DNA of 64,000 nt, from contig NZ_CP114054.1 in the NCBI RefSeq assembly GCF_026967575.1, positions 1,240,001 to 1,304,000 on the forward strand. Direction: 5' to 3'. A program made the translations under genes and the position numbers. The notes beneath the pieces were generated by a model. It did not search any database, was not told where the DNA came from, and was given only the letters and a program-made list of their open reading frames with translations. Shown one piece after another: positions 33,097 through 42,630 of the stretch. The stretch is from Aurantiacibacter sp. MUD11. GTDB taxonomy: Bacteria > Pseudomonadota > Alphaproteobacteria > Sphingomonadales > Sphingomonadaceae. Every line of letters starts with the position of its first letter. The stretch's first letter is position 1.

Positions 33097-33463
33097 CGTT
33101 CCGCCCGAACGGGGCAGTGCCGATGAGGGCGCCCGATGCATCGCGCGCCTCCTGCAGCCGCATGTAGTTCCGCCCGTCGCGGGCCCGCCAGCCGGAAATG
33201 GTCACCCGTTGTCCGGGGCGCAGGCTGGCGCGGGTCCACCCGCGGCGGCGCAGGACGACAGGGGCATTGGTCTCGGCGCGCCATTCTTCCCCGTCGACAT
33301 CGAACACCACGGTGCCGTGCGGATTGGTGAAGCGGAACGCGGTGACCGTGCCTTGCAGCGTCACATGGTCCTGCGGATCGAAATAGACCGCGAAGGAATG
33401 ATGGGCGGCGGACGGCAAGCTCGCCAGTCCCAATCCCAGTGCCACAAGTCCCGCAAACCGCAT
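33089..33463 (-). CDS. DUF6152 family exported protein
   Basis: A 124-residue exported protein. The signal peptide is followed by AHHSFAVYFDPQDHVTLQG, with the HHSF motif near the mature N-terminus. FRFTNPHG follows about 25 residues later, together the hallmarks of the DUF6152 family. The fold is probably a small beta barrel (OB-like). The paired His residues suggest metal binding, which is unproven. It is the first gene of a two-gene unit with the protein encoded at 32356-33096. Confidence 0.75.
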   Translation of the reverse strand: MRFAGLVALGLGLASLPSAAHHSFAVYFDPQDHVTLQGTVTAFRFTNPHGTVVFDVDGEEWRAETNAPVVLRRRGWTRASLRPGQRVTISGWRARDGRNYMRLQEARDASGALIGTAPFGRNDD

Positions 33464-33537
33464 TGCAAATCCTCCCGCTCCGACTCTTGCCGCGAAAAGC
33501 GAGTGCGGTCCAGCGGCGGCATCGCTATGGCGGGGAC

Positions 33538-33954
33538 ATGCAACAGGATCAGCACCGCTTTACCATCCATACCGCCGGCCAGGCGCTGTACGAGTTTACC
33601 GACGAGGTGGCCCGCTGGCTGGACGGCACCGGCATCGACACCGGCCTCGTCACCCTATTCTGCCGCCACACCTCGGCCAGCCTGCTGATCAACGAGAACG
33701 CCGCCCCCGCCGTTCAGCGCGACCTGCTGCGCTGGCTGTCGCAGACCGTCCCCGAAGGCCCGCACTACGAACATGACAGTGAAGGACCGGACGACATGCC
33801 CGCGCATATCCGCACCATGCTGACCGGCGCTTCGCTCAGCGCGCCTGTGGCAGGTGGCCGCATGCTGCTGGGCACCTGGCAGGGCCTCTACCTTGCCGAG
33901 CATCGCCGCGCCCCGCACAGCCGCGAAATCGTGGCGCACGTCATCGGCGATTAG
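33538..33954 (+). CDS. YjbQ/UPF0047 family protein
   Basis: A 138-residue protein of the YjbQ (UPF0047) family. The conserved core reads FCRHTSASLLINENA (about 42-56), followed by the His/Glu/Asp-rich YEHDSEGPDDMPAHI and GTWQGLYLAEHR. The family forms trimers with a putative metal site and some members have weak thiamin-phosphate synthase activity; the physiological role is unclear. The start at 33538 gives the usual length; the open frame continues 33 codons upstream without similarity. A transglutaminase-like gene follows after 37 bases. Confidence 0.87.
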   Translation: MQQDQHRFTIHTAGQALYEFTDEVARWLDGTGIDTGLVTLFCRHTSASLLINENAAPAVQRDLLRWLSQTVPEGPHYEHDSEGPDDMPAHIRTMLTGASLSAPVAGGRMLLGTWQGLYLAEHRRAPHSREIVAHVIGD

Positions 33955-33991
33955 TCGAAACCTCCCGCCCTCCTGCACGTTCGTTCCGCAT

Positions 33992-34792
33992 ATGCCCATC
34001 GACATTTCCGCCCGGTTCGCCTTCCACCTCGACCAGCCGACCGACCTGCTGTTGCAGTTCGAGGCGGCGGCCATCCCGGAACAGAAGATCCTCTCCAGCG
34101 AGACCCGGCTGGCCGAGGCGATGCATGTCGCCCGCGTACCCGCGCAGGACAGCATCGGCGAACGCATCTGGGTGCGCGCACTGGGCGACTATTCGGTCGA
34201 GTATTCGGCCCGGGTCGCCGTGGAACGACTGGCGCCGGAACTTGGCTCGCTGGCGATGGTCGACCCGCACGAGCTGCCCGGCGAGGCGGTCGGATACCTG
34301 TTCGATTCCCGCTATTGCCAGGCCGACCGGATGCAGAGCTTCGTCGCCGATCGTTTCGGCAAGCTGGAAGGCGGTGCCAAGGTCGCCGCCATGCGCGACT
34401 GGATCGCGGAGAACTTCCATTACGTGCCCGGCGCCAGCACCCCCAACACCACCGCGCTCGACAGTTTCGTGGAACGGCGCGGTATCTGCCGCGACTATGC
34501 GCACGTGCTGGTCACCTTCGCCCGCGCCTCCACCATCCCCGCCCGCTATGTCGCCTGCTATGCGCCGGGCGTGGAACCGCAGGACTTCCATGCCGTGGCC
34601 GAGGTGTTCCTCAACGATCCGACCGCGCCGGGCGGTGGCGCCTGGTACCTCGTCGATGCGACCGGCATGGCCGACCCGGCCAAGACCGCCAAGATCGGCA
34701 TCGGCCGCGATGCCGCCGACGTTTCCTTCCTGACCAGCTTCGGCCTCTCCCGCTTCGATTCCAGTGAGGTGCAGGTTACGGAAACGAAATGA
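33992..34792 (+). CDS. Transglutaminase-like cysteine protease family protein
   Basis: A 266-residue cytoplasmic protein with a transglutaminase-like core. The catalytic triad is visible as Cys in RRGICRDYAHV (about 167), His in DFHAVAEVFL (about 206) and Asp in LVDATGMA. The N-terminal half is a beta-rich region typical of bacterial transglutaminase-like proteins. The usual activity of such proteins is peptide hydrolysis rather than cross-linking. The ATG at 33992 is chosen because upstream codons overlap the YjbQ gene in another frame. Confidence 0.88.
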   Translation: MPIDISARFAFHLDQPTDLLLQFEAAAIPEQKILSSETRLAEAMHVARVPAQDSIGERIWVRALGDYSVEYSARVAVERLAPELGSLAMVDPHELPGEAVGYLFDSRYCQADRMQSFVADRFGKLEGGAKVAAMRDWIAENFHYVPGASTPNTTALDSFVERRGICRDYAHVLVTFARASTIPARYVACYAPGVEPQDFHAVAEVFLNDPTAPGGGAWYLVDATGMADPAKTAKIGIGRDAADVSFLTSFGLSRFDSSEVQVTETK

Positions 34793-34804
34793 GCACACGG
34801 CTAG

Positions 34805-34822
34805 CTTGTGAACGTTCACAAG
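34805..34822. promoter_or_regulatory. 18-bp perfect palindromic operator upstream of zwf
   Basis: CTTGTGAACGTTCACAAG is a perfect palindrome beginning 12 bases after the upstream stop codon. It contains TTGT-N8-ACAA, the arrangement bound by HexR-type (RpiR family) regulators of zwf/edd genes, and a central AACGTT like LacI-family operators. A sugar-catabolism repressor of either family is the likely reader; none is encoded in the window. Confidence 0.75.
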
Positions 34823-34845
34823 TTCAGCTAGGAGTGGTTTCAAAG

Positions 34846-34865
34846 GATAATGTTGCGCTGCAACA
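34846..34865 (+). promoter_or_regulatory. Putative -10 element and second palindrome upstream of zwf
   Basis: GATAAT (34846-34851) resembles a -10 hexamer. It runs into TGTTGCGCTGCAACA (34851-34865), a perfect 6+6 inverted repeat with a 3-base spacer where transcription would start. GGAGG follows at 34867-34871. Confidence 0.45.
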
Positions 34866-34919
34866 TGGAGGATGTCTACAATTGTCGAATACGACCACTC
34901 AGTCAGCCGGGGATCGCGC

Positions 34920-36350
34920 GTGAGTACAAGGGCACAAACGCTAATCCTGTTCGGGGCCACCGGCGACCTGTCGCAACGGATGCTCCTCCCCTCGCTTTGC
35001 GCGCTTGATGCGGAGGATCTGCTGGGCGAAGAGCTGCAGATCGTCGGCACGGCCCGGTCGCAGCTTTCGGACGGAGAATTCCGCAATTTCGCCCGCGCCG
35101 CGATAGAGAAATACCTGCCCGCCGAACGGCGCGGCAGCATGGCCGGGTTCATCAACCGGCTGAGCTACAGCCAGCTCGATGTGACCACGCCCGAAGGTTA
35201 CAAGGAACTGGCCGACAAAGTCGGGCCGGATCGCCAGGTGGCGACTTTCCTGTCCACCGCGCCCAGCCTGTTCAAGCCGACCATCGAAGGCCTCGCAGCG
35301 CATGGCCTGGCCGCCGATAATGCGCGCATCTGCCTGGAGAAGCCGCTCGGCACGGACCTCGAAAGCTCCTGCGCCATCAACGATGCCGTGGCCGCGGCTT
35401 ACCCGGAAGACCGCATCTTTCGCATCGACCATTACCTCGGCAAGGAGACGGTGCAGAACCTGATCGCGCTGCGCTTTGCCAACATCCTGTTCGAACCGCT
35501 GTGGAACGCCCAGCATATCGAGCACGTGCAGATCACCGTCGCGGAAACGGTGGGGCTGGAAAGCCGCGTCGATTTCTACGACGGCGCGGGCGCCCTGCGT
35601 GACATGGTGCAGAACCACATGCTGCAACTGCTGGCGCTCGTGGCGATGGAACCGCCCGGCAGCTTTGAAGCTGGCGCCGTGCGCGACGAGAAGGTGAAGG
35701 TGCTGCGCGCGCTACGTGGGCTGACCGACGAGGAAAGCGTCACCGGTCAGTACAAGGGCGGTGCCTCCAGCGGGGAGATCGTGCCCGGCTACGCGGAGGA
35801 ACTGGGTCGCATGAGCACGACCGAGACCTTCGTCGCGCTGAAGGCGCATATCGACAACTGGCGGTGGCAGGGCGTGCCCTTCTACCTGCGCACCGGCAAG
35901 CGCCTGCCCGAGCGCGTGACCGAAATCATCGTGCACTTCCGCAACGTGCCGCACTCCATCTTCCCTGGCGCGCGGCTGTGCCCCAACAAGCTGGTGATCG
36001 GCATCCAGCCGGAGGAGAACATCACCCTCTCGCTGATGGCCAAGGTGCCCGGCATCGAACACGAGGGGATGACGCTGCGCGAAGTACCGCTGAACATCGC
36101 CATGCCCGACGCCTTTACCGGCAAGCACAAGCGGATCGCCTACGAGCGCCTGCTGCTGGACCTGATCAACGGCGACCAGACGCTGTTCGTCCGCCGCGAC
36201 GAGGTGGAGGCACAGTGGCAATGGATCGACGCCATCCGCGCCGGGTGGGAGGAAAGCGGCAAGACGCCGAAGCCCTACAATGCCGGCAGCTGGGGGCCGA
36301 GTGCCGCCATTGCGCTGGCCGAACGCGACGGAGTGAGCTGGCATGAGTAA
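34920..36350 (+). CDS. zwf: Glucose-6-phosphate 1-dehydrogenase
   Basis: Oxidises glucose 6-phosphate to 6-phosphogluconolactone, the entry step of the Entner-Doudoroff pathway. It has [10 protein letters not shown] at the nucleotide-binding N-terminus and the active-site segment [13 protein letters not shown] (near 175). Length is 476 residues from the GTG at 34920, which follows GGGGA by 6 bases and gives [15 protein letters not shown]. An ATG at 34872 would add 16 residues, but its GGAGG abuts the start codon with no spacer, so it is less likely unless the message is read differently. The stop overlaps edd by 8 bases. This is the first gene of a five-gene operon. Confidence 0.93.
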   Translation: MSTRAQTLILFGATGDLSQRMLLPSLCALDAEDLLGEELQIVGTARSQLSDGEFRNFARAAIEKYLPAERRGSMAGFINRLSYSQLDVTTPEGYKELADKVGPDRQVATFLSTAPSLFKPTIEGLAAHGLAADNARICLEKPLGTDLESSCAINDAVAAAYPEDRIFRIDHYLGKETVQNLIALRFANILFEPLWNAQHIEHVQITVAETVGLESRVDFYDGAGALRDMVQNHMLQLLALVAMEPPGSFEAGAVRDEKVKVLRALRGLTDEESVTGQYKGGASSGEIVPGYAEELGRMSTTETFVALKAHIDNWRWQGVPFYLRTGKRLPERVTEIIVHFRNVPHSIFPGARLCPNKLVIGIQPEENITLSLMAKVPGIEHEGMTLREVPLNIAMPDAFTGKHKRIAYERLLLDLINGDQTLFVRRDEVEAQWQWIDAIRAGWEESGKTPKPYNAGSWGPSAAIALAERDGVSWHE

Positions 36351-38157
36351 GTTGCATCCCACCATCGAGCGCGTCACCGACCGTATCATCGAGAAGTCGA
36401 AGGCCAGCCGCAGCGCCTATCTCGACCTGATCGACCGCGAGGCCGACAACCAGCCCGAACGCGGCCAGGTGAGCTGCTCCAACCTCGCCCACGCCTTTGC
36501 CGGGGCGCTGGAGGACCAGGAAGCGCTGAAGACCAATGCAGGGCCGAACATCGGCGTGGTCACGGCCTACAACGATATGCTCAGCGCGCATCAACCGTAT
36601 GGGCGCTACCCGGAACGGCTGAAGATCTACGCCCGCGAAGTGGGTGCCACCGCGCAGGTTGCCGGCGGCACGCCCGCCATGTGCGACGGGGTGACGCAGG
36701 GCGAGACGGGCATGGAACTGAGCCTGTTCAGCCGCGACGTGATCGCGCTCAGCACTGGCGTGGCCCTCAGCCATGCCATGTACGACGGCATGCTGCTGCT
36801 GGGCATTTGCGACAAGATCGTGCCCGGCCTGCTGATGGGCGCCTTGCGCTTCGGCCACCTGCCCGCCGTCTTCGTGCCGAGCGGCCCGATGCCAAGTGGC
36901 GTTTCCAACAAGGAGAAGCAGCGCGTCCGCCAGCTCTATGCGGAGGGCAAGGCGACACGGGCCGAGTTGCTCGAAAGCGAACTGGGCAGCTATCACTCGC
37001 CCGGCACCTGCACCTTCTACGGCACGGCCAATTCCAACCAGATGATGATGGAGCTGATGGGTCTTCACGTGCCTGGCGCAGCCTTCTTCCAGCCGGGCAC
37101 CAAGATCCGCCAGGCGCTGGACCGCGCCGCCGTGCACCGCGTGGCGGCGATGGGACGCGGCGGCAACGACTATCGCCCGCTCGGTCACTGTGTAGACGAG
37201 AAGGCGATCGTCAACGCCGCCGTCGGCCTGCTGGCAACGGGCGGATCGACCAACCACGCCATCCATATCCCCGCCTTCGCGCGGGCAGCCGGCGTGCAGA
37301 TCGACTGGACCGACCTGTCCGAACTCTCCAGCGCCGTGCCGCTGCTGGCGCGCGTCTATCCCAATGGCTCGGGCGACGTGAACCACTTCCACGATGCCGG
37401 CGGAATGGGCTTCGTGATCAAGGAACTGCTCGGCGCGGGCCTGGCGCACGCCGACGTGCTCGGCGTCGGCGAGGAACGCGGCATGGGCCAGTACAGCCAG
37501 GAACCGTGGCTGGACGAGGACAAGCTCGACTGGCGCGATGTCGGCGAGAGCGGCGACGATGAAATGTTACGTCCCGCCAACGATCCTTTCCAGCCCGATG
37601 GCGGGATGCGGCTGGTGCAGGGCAACCTGGGCCGCGCCTGTTTCAAGTCCTCCGCCGTCGACAAGGAACGCTGGACCATCGAGGCACCCTGCCGCGTGTT
37701 CCAGACCCAGCACGAGGTGGCCGAAGCCTTCAAGGCGGGCGAGCTGGACCGCGATGTCGTGGTGGTCGTCCGTTTCCAGGGGCCGCGCGCAAACGGCATG
37801 CCGGAACTGCACAAGCTTACCCCGCCGCTGGGCGTCCTGCAGGATCGCGGATACCGCGTGGCGCTGGTCACCGATGGCCGCATGAGCGGCGCCAGCGGCA
37901 AGGTGCCTTCTGCCATCCATTGCTCGCCCGAAGCGCTGGGCGGCGGCCCGCTCTCGCTACTGCGCGATGGCGACATGGTGAAGGTCTGCGCCGCCACCGG
38001 CGAGCTGTCGACCACGGCGGACCTTGCCACCCGCACGCCCGCGCCCGATCCGGCGCCCGAAAGCGGCACCGGACGCGAACTGTTCGCCATGTTCCGCAAC
38101 ATGGCCGACGAAGCCGAAAAGGGTGGCAGCGCCATGCTCGCCACGGCAGGACTATGA
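36343..38157 (+). CDS. edd: Phosphogluconate dehydratase
   Basis: Dehydrates 6-phosphogluconate to 2-keto-3-deoxy-6-phosphogluconate (KDPG), the signature Entner-Doudoroff step. This 604-residue IlvD/Edd-family Fe-S enzyme shows the cluster Cys in [20 protein letters not shown] and [10 protein letters not shown], and a third in the [14 protein letters not shown] region. The C-terminal domain has [17 protein letters not shown]. Length and motifs indicate Edd rather than dihydroxy-acid dehydratase. It starts inside zwf and overlaps glk by ATGA. No 6-phosphogluconolactonase gene lies between zwf and edd. Confidence 0.96.
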   Translation: MSKLHPTIERVTDRIIEKSKASRSAYLDLIDREADNQPERGQVSCSNLAHAFAGALEDQEALKTNAGPNIGVVTAYNDMLSAHQPYGRYPERLKIYAREVGATAQVAGGTPAMCDGVTQGETGMELSLFSRDVIALSTGVALSHAMYDGMLLLGICDKIVPGLLMGALRFGHLPAVFVPSGPMPSGVSNKEKQRVRQLYAEGKATRAELLESELGSYHSPGTCTFYGTANSNQMMMELMGLHVPGAAFFQPGTKIRQALDRAAVHRVAAMGRGGNDYRPLGHCVDEKAIVNAAVGLLATGGSTNHAIHIPAFARAAGVQIDWTDLSELSSAVPLLARVYPNGSGDVNHFHDAGGMGFVIKELLGAGLAHADVLGVGEERGMGQYSQEPWLDEDKLDWRDVGESGDDEMLRPANDPFQPDGGMRLVQGNLGRACFKSSAVDKERWTIEAPCRVFQTQHEVAEAFKAGELDRDVVVVVRFQGPRANGMPELHKLTPPLGVLQDRGYRVALVTDGRMSGASGKVPSAIHCSPEALGGGPLSLLRDGDMVKVCAATGELSTTADLATRTPAPDPAPESGTGRELFAMFRNMADEAEKGGSAMLATAGL

Positions 38158-39134
38158 CCGAGATCGTCTCCGTCGACATCGGCGGCACCCACGCCCGCTT
38201 TGCCATCGCCAGCCGGCACCCTGACGGCACGATCACGCTTGACGAGCCAATCACCCTGCACACCGAGGATCACGCCAGCTTCCAGACCGCCTGGGAGGAT
38301 TACCGCGCGCGCAAGGGCGGCACACTGCCCGATGCCGTCAGCATGGCGATTGCCGGACCGGTGGGAGGCGACGTGATCCGCTTCACCAACAATCCCTGGA
38401 TCATCCGTCCGGCGCTGGTGCAGGAGAAGCTGGGCGTCTCCACCCATACCATCGTCAACGATTTCGAGGCCGTGGCCCATGCCGTGGCGCGTGCGGGGGA
38501 TGACGAGTTCCTGCACCTGACCGGCCCCGAAGGCCCGCTGCCGCCGACCGGCAGGCTTACCGTCATGGGTCCGGGCACGGGGCTTGGCGTGGCGCATCTC
38601 TATCGCGAGCCGGACGGCACCTACCGGGTCTCCGCCACCGAGGGCGGCCATATCGACTTTGCCCCACTCGACCCAATCGAAGATGCGATCCTCGCCCGCC
38701 TGCGCAAACGCCACACCCGCGTCTCGGTGGAGCGCGTGGTGGCCGGCCCCGCGATCGTCGACATCTACAATACCCTCGCTGCACTGGAGGGTCGCGCGGT
38801 GAAGGAACAGGACGACGTGGCAATCTGGACCGCGGGCATGGAAGGCACCGACAGTCTCGCCGCCGCTGCAGTGGACCGCTTCTGCCTTTCGCTCGGATCG
38901 GTCGCAGGCGACATGGCGCTGGCGCACGGCGCCAAAGCGGTCGTCATCGCCGGCGGACTGGGGTATCGTCTGCGCAACATCCTGCCCAAGTCGGGCTTTG
39001 CCGAACGCTTCTGCGCCAAGGGCCGCTTTGCCGGCCTGATGGAAAAGCTGCCGGTCAAGCTCATCACTCACCCGCAGCCGGGCCTGTTCGGTGCAGCTGC
39101 CGCCTACTTCCAGAGCCACGGAGACGCCGCATGA
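38154..39134 (+). CDS. glk: Glucokinase
   Basis: Phosphorylates glucose with ATP to supply Zwf. It is a 326-residue member of the bacterial glucokinase (Glk, non-ROK) family. The phosphate-binding opening reads [12 protein letters not shown] (8-19), the sugar-binding/catalytic region is [14 protein letters not shown] with the catalytic Asp near 100, and the adenosine motif is GPGTGLGVA. Translational coupling is by a 4-base ATGA overlap at both ends, with edd and eda, so the four pathway enzymes should be made together. Confidence 0.93.
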   Translation: MTEIVSVDIGGTHARFAIASRHPDGTITLDEPITLHTEDHASFQTAWEDYRARKGGTLPDAVSMAIAGPVGGDVIRFTNNPWIIRPALVQEKLGVSTHTIVNDFEAVAHAVARAGDDEFLHLTGPEGPLPPTGRLTVMGPGTGLGVAHLYREPDGTYRVSATEGGHIDFAPLDPIEDAILARLRKRHTRVSVERVVAGPAIVDIYNTLAALEGRAVKEQDDVAIWTAGMEGTDSLAAAAVDRFCLSLGSVAGDMALAHGAKAVVIAGGLGYRLRNILPKSGFAERFCAKGRFAGLMEKLPVKLITHPQPGLFGAAAAYFQSHGDAA

Positions 39135-39766
39135 GCGACACCAGAGCCTACTCGCCAAGCGAGATCGAACGCGTGATGCGCATGGGTCCGGTAATCCCGG
39201 TGCTGGTGGTGGAAGATGTCGGCAAGGCGCGCGAGCAAGCCGAGGCGCTTGTCGAAGGCGGGCTGAAGGTGCTGGAAGTCACCCTGCGCACGCCTGACGC
39301 GCTGGAAGCGATCAAGCGGATGAACCTCGTCCCCGGCGCGGTTGTCGGCGCGGGCACGGTTACCAATGCCCGCCAGTTACGCGAAGCGCTCGATGCCGGC
39401 AGCGAATTCATCGTCTCGCCCGGCCTGACGCAGCCTCTGGGCGAAGCGGCCGTGAAATCCGGCGTACCCTTCCTGCCCGGCACGGCCACGGCGGGCGACA
39501 TCATGCGCGGGCTGGACCTCGGCCTGACACACTTCAAGTTCTTCCCGGCCATGGCGGCGGGCGGAATTCCGGCGCTGAAGGCGCTGGCAGCGCCCTTCGG
39601 CCAGTGCCGTTTCTGCCCGACCGGCGGGATTTCGGTGGACACCGCGGCCGACTGGCTGGCGCTCCCCTACGTCCATTGCGTCGGCGGCAGCTGGGTCGCG
39701 CCGAAAGGTGCCTCACCCGAGGAAATTACGGAGCTGGCCCGCGCCGCATGCGGCCTGGCTGCATGA
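39131..39766 (+). CDS. eda: KDPG aldolase (2-dehydro-3-deoxyphosphogluconate aldolase)
   Basis: Splits KDPG into pyruvate and glyceraldehyde 3-phosphate. The 211-residue class I aldolase has the catalytic Glu in LEVTLRTPDAL (near 50) and the Schiff-base Lys in LTHFKFFPA (near 138). The phosphate loop is CPTGGIS near 160. It overlaps glk and the PEP carboxylase gene by 4 bases each. Confidence 0.96.
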   Translation: MSDTRAYSPSEIERVMRMGPVIPVLVVEDVGKAREQAEALVEGGLKVLEVTLRTPDALEAIKRMNLVPGAVVGAGTVTNARQLREALDAGSEFIVSPGLTQPLGEAAVKSGVPFLPGTATAGDIMRGLDLGLTHFKFFPAMAAGGIPALKALAAPFGQCRFCPTGGISVDTAADWLALPYVHCVGGSWVAPKGASPEEITELARAACGLAA

Positions 39767-42537
39767 CCAGCTACTCCGACCTGACCGAACGCCTGCAGGA
39801 ACTGCACCAGCGCACGGGCGAAACACCGCTGTTCAACCCGGTCTTCCAGCTGGGGCACGATCTCTCCCGCCAGCTCGAGGCAGGCGAACTGACGCTCGAC
39901 GATTTCGAGCGGCTGATTGCCGAACTCGAAGTCGCCGCGCTGGAACAACGCGCGCAGCGGGTCCAGCGGATGGTCTCGCCGATTGCCAGCGACGAGAACG
40001 AGGCAGCCCTCGCGGCATCGCTGGACTGCCCCGACTTCGCCGGGTTCAAGGCGCGCTGGGAACGACCGCAGCTGCACGCGGTCTTCACCGCGCACCCGAC
40101 GTTCCTGCTGACACCCGACCAGTCCGACGCCGTCGCCACCACCGCGTCGGGCACCGATGCGATCAGCGCGGCTTGCGTGGGCGGAGAGCGGCCACAGGTC
40201 ACCCTGACCTACGAACACCAGCGGGCCATGCGCGCCATCGGCCACGCGCAGGAAGCCCGCAGCGCCATCGTCGCGCAATTGCTGCGCCACGCGCGCGAGC
40301 ACTGGCCGGAGAGCTGGACTGAACTGCAACCGCTGCCGTTCCGCTTCGCCACTTGGGTCGGCTACGACATGGATGGCCGCACGGACATCACCTGGTCCAA
40401 TTCCATCGGTTTCCGCTTGTCGGAGAAGGCCGAGCGGCTGCAACGCTATGTCGCCAGCCTGGAAGCAATCGACGCCGACCACGCCTTGCTGGCGGAACTG
40501 CGTCCCGCCGCGCTCTATGCGCTTGAACGCGCGCAGGATTTCGCTGCCGACCTGTCCGATCCCGCCGCGCTGTCCGTCGCCGCCAACCGCCTCACCGCCA
40601 GCGATCCGCGCAAGCTTCTGAGCCTCACCCCGTTTATCGACGCGCTGGAGGCCGAGGCCCGCGAGGCCGACGATGCCGACCGGGCAATCAAGCTGAAAAC
40701 CCTTGCCGCCGCCATGCGCGCCGATGGCCTTGGCATGGGCTGGATCCATTTCCGGGTGAACGCCAAGCAGCTGCACAACGCCATCCGCCGCCGGATCGAC
40801 CCCGAGGGCAACCTCGACCTCGCCAGCAAGGGCGCGGTGGTGCACCTGCGCCGCGCGATCGAGGAAATCCAGCCGCGCCGCAGTAACTTCGGCGCGCTGG
40901 CGATAGAGGCCAGCACCGCCACCCGGCAGTTTCTCGCCATGGCGCAGATCCTTGCCCATATCGATGTCGACGCGCCGATCCGCATGCTGATCGCCGAGTG
41001 CGAGGAGCCGGCGACAGTCCTCGCTGCGCTCTATTTCGCCAAGCTTTTCGCGATTGAGGACAAGGTCGACATCTCGCCCCTGTTCGAGACCGAGACCGCG
41101 CTGGAACACGGCGGCCGCTTCCTCGACGAACTGCTGGCAGAGCCGGTCTACCAGCAATATGCCAAGGGCCGCGGGCGTGTCGCCATCCAGACGGGTTTCT
41201 CCGACGCCGGGCGCTTTGTGGGTCAGATCCCCGCCAGCCTTGCCATCGAACGTCTTCAGGGCCGCCTATCCGCAGCCATGGAAGAGAACGGCCTGACCGA
41301 TGTCGCGGCGCTGATCTTCAACACCCACGGCGAGTCCATGGGTCGCGGCGCACATCCCAACAACATGGCCGACAGGCTCGACTGGGCGCTCAGCCCCTGG
41401 GCCAAGCGGCGCTTCGCCCGTGCAGGCATCACGCTCGAGCCGGAAGTCAGCTTCCAGGGCGGCGATGGCTACCTGTGGTTCTCCACCCCCGAACTGGCGC
41501 GCGCCATGCTCACCCGCATTGCCGTGCTGCGTCCGGCGGAAACCGACGCCGATGCGCCGAAGGACACCTTCTACCAGCGCACTGACCTGAGCCTGGATTT
41601 CTACCGCGCGGTGAAGGAACACCAGCGCGAGCACCTGGAGAGCCGCACCTACAGCCGCGCGATCACCGCATTCGGGCTGGGCCTGCTCAATTCCACCGGC
41701 AGCCGCGTCAGCCGCCGCCAGAGCGACCTTTCGGCGGACCGCGAGATGAGCCTGCGGCAGATCCGCGCCATTCCGCACAACGCCGTGCTGCAACAGCTGG
41801 GCTATCCGGTGAACGTGATTGCCGGGGTCGGTACCGCCACCCACGGCAATTACGAGGAACTTGGCGCACTGCTGGCGGAAAGCCCGCGCGGGCGCGAACT
41901 CGTCCGGCTGGTGCGCGCCGCCAATGCGCTGGCAAGCGTGAAGACGGTCGCCGCCTATGGCGAGCTGTTCAACTCCGCCTATTGGGCCAGCCGGCCCTAT
42001 CGCGGCACCGAAACGCACCTCGCCGCCGCTTGCGAGAGCCTGAGCGAATACCTGGTGAAGGACGACCGCGTGGGCGTGTTCCGCCGCCTTGCCAGCCGCC
42101 TGCGCGTCGATGCGATGAAGCTGCACCGCCTGCTGGACCACGTTCCCGACGAGACGCCGGTGGAGAACCGCGAGGACAAGCGCCGAATGATCGGCGTGCT
42201 GCAATCGCTGCGCCTCGCCTTGTTCCAGGCGATGTTTATCCGCGCCGTCAGCGTGCCGGTATTCAGCCGCGCCAACGACGTGTCGCGCGACGACGTGCTG
42301 GAAATGGTCTTTACCCTGCGCGTGGACGAGGCGCTGGCGCAGTTGCGGCGCGCGTACCCCACGCAGTTCCCGCGCATCGACCGCTTCGACCTGACCGAGC
42401 CGACCGACTGGCCGGACGGCGGCGACGAGGGATACGAGGCCATCCACCGCGACTTCATCGACCCGATCGAGCGCGCCTATGCCCTCTCGCTGCGGGTAAC
42501 CACGGCCATCGCCAACATCTTCGGCGCGCATGGTTAA
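39763..42537 (+). CDS. ppc: Divergent phosphoenolpyruvate carboxylase
   Basis: A 924-residue PEP carboxylase-family protein, which would refill oxaloacetate from the PEP made downstream of the Entner-Doudoroff route. Landmarks align with the family but differ: TAHPT is followed by Phe rather than Glu (near 110). The GYSDS(A)KDAG-type segment reads GFSDAGRFVG, with Arg at the usual Lys. The HGRGG loop reads THGESMGRGAHP, while GSRVSRRQSD...LRQIRAIPHNAVLQQ matches the C-terminal Arg loop. Whether it is fully active or a subfamily with altered chemistry is open. The ATG at 39763 overlaps the eda stop; the frame upstream of it lies antiphase inside eda. The stop codon lies within a perfect 18-bp palindrome. 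Confidence 0.85.
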   Translation: MTSYSDLTERLQELHQRTGETPLFNPVFQLGHDLSRQLEAGELTLDDFERLIAELEVAALEQRAQRVQRMVSPIASDENEAALAASLDCPDFAGFKARWERPQLHAVFTAHPTFLLTPDQSDAVATTASGTDAISAACVGGERPQVTLTYEHQRAMRAIGHAQEARSAIVAQLLRHAREHWPESWTELQPLPFRFATWVGYDMDGRTDITWSNSIGFRLSEKAERLQRYVASLEAIDADHALLAELRPAALYALERAQDFAADLSDPAALSVAANRLTASDPRKLLSLTPFIDALEAEAREADDADRAIKLKTLAAAMRADGLGMGWIHFRVNAKQLHNAIRRRIDPEGNLDLASKGAVVHLRRAIEEIQPRRSNFGALAIEASTATRQFLAMAQILAHIDVDAPIRMLIAECEEPATVLAALYFAKLFAIEDKVDISPLFETETALEHGGRFLDELLAEPVYQQYAKGRGRVAIQTGFSDAGRFVGQIPASLAIERLQGRLSAAMEENGLTDVAALIFNTHGESMGRGAHPNNMADRLDWALSPWAKRRFARAGITLEPEVSFQGGDGYLWFSTPELARAMLTRIAVLRPAETDADAPKDTFYQRTDLSLDFYRAVKEHQREHLESRTYSRAITAFGLGLLNSTGSRVSRRQSDLSADREMSLRQIRAIPHNAVLQQLGYPVNVIAGVGTATHGNYEELGALLAESPRGRELVRLVRAANALASVKTVAAYGELFNSAYWASRPYRGTETHLAAACESLSEYLVKDDRVGVFRRLASRLRVDAMKLHRLLDHVPDETPVENREDKRRMIGVLQSLRLALFQAMFIRAVSVPVFSRANDVSRDDVLEMVFTLRVDEALAQLRRAYPTQFPRIDRFDLTEPTDWPDGGDEGYEAIHRDFIDPIERAYALSLRVTTAIANIFGAHG

Positions 42538-42549
42538 GCCGGCTTAACC
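42532..42549. repeat. 18-bp perfect palindrome across the ppc stop codon
   Basis: GGTTAAGCCGGCTTAACC includes the TAA stop of ppc. There is no T-run after it, so it is not an ordinary intrinsic terminator. It could be a short mRNA-stabilising hairpin or a protein site; two TTAA half-sites are 6 bases apart. Confidence 0.6.
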
Positions 42550-42630
42550 GGTCGACCTCCACCGTTCCAAAACTGGACGCGCGTACGTGCGCGATGGAAA
42601 TTCGCGCCGGTTTAGGGCATTACACTGCGC

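Noticed and set aside
34805..34822. The zwf palindrome as a CRP site
   Set aside because: TGTGA and TCACA are separated by 4 bases instead of 6, so the CRP half-sites are out of register.
42532..42549. The ppc-end palindrome as a CtrA site
   Set aside because: The TTAA half-sites are 6 rather than 7 bases apart and lie after the operon, not upstream of a likely target with proper spacing.
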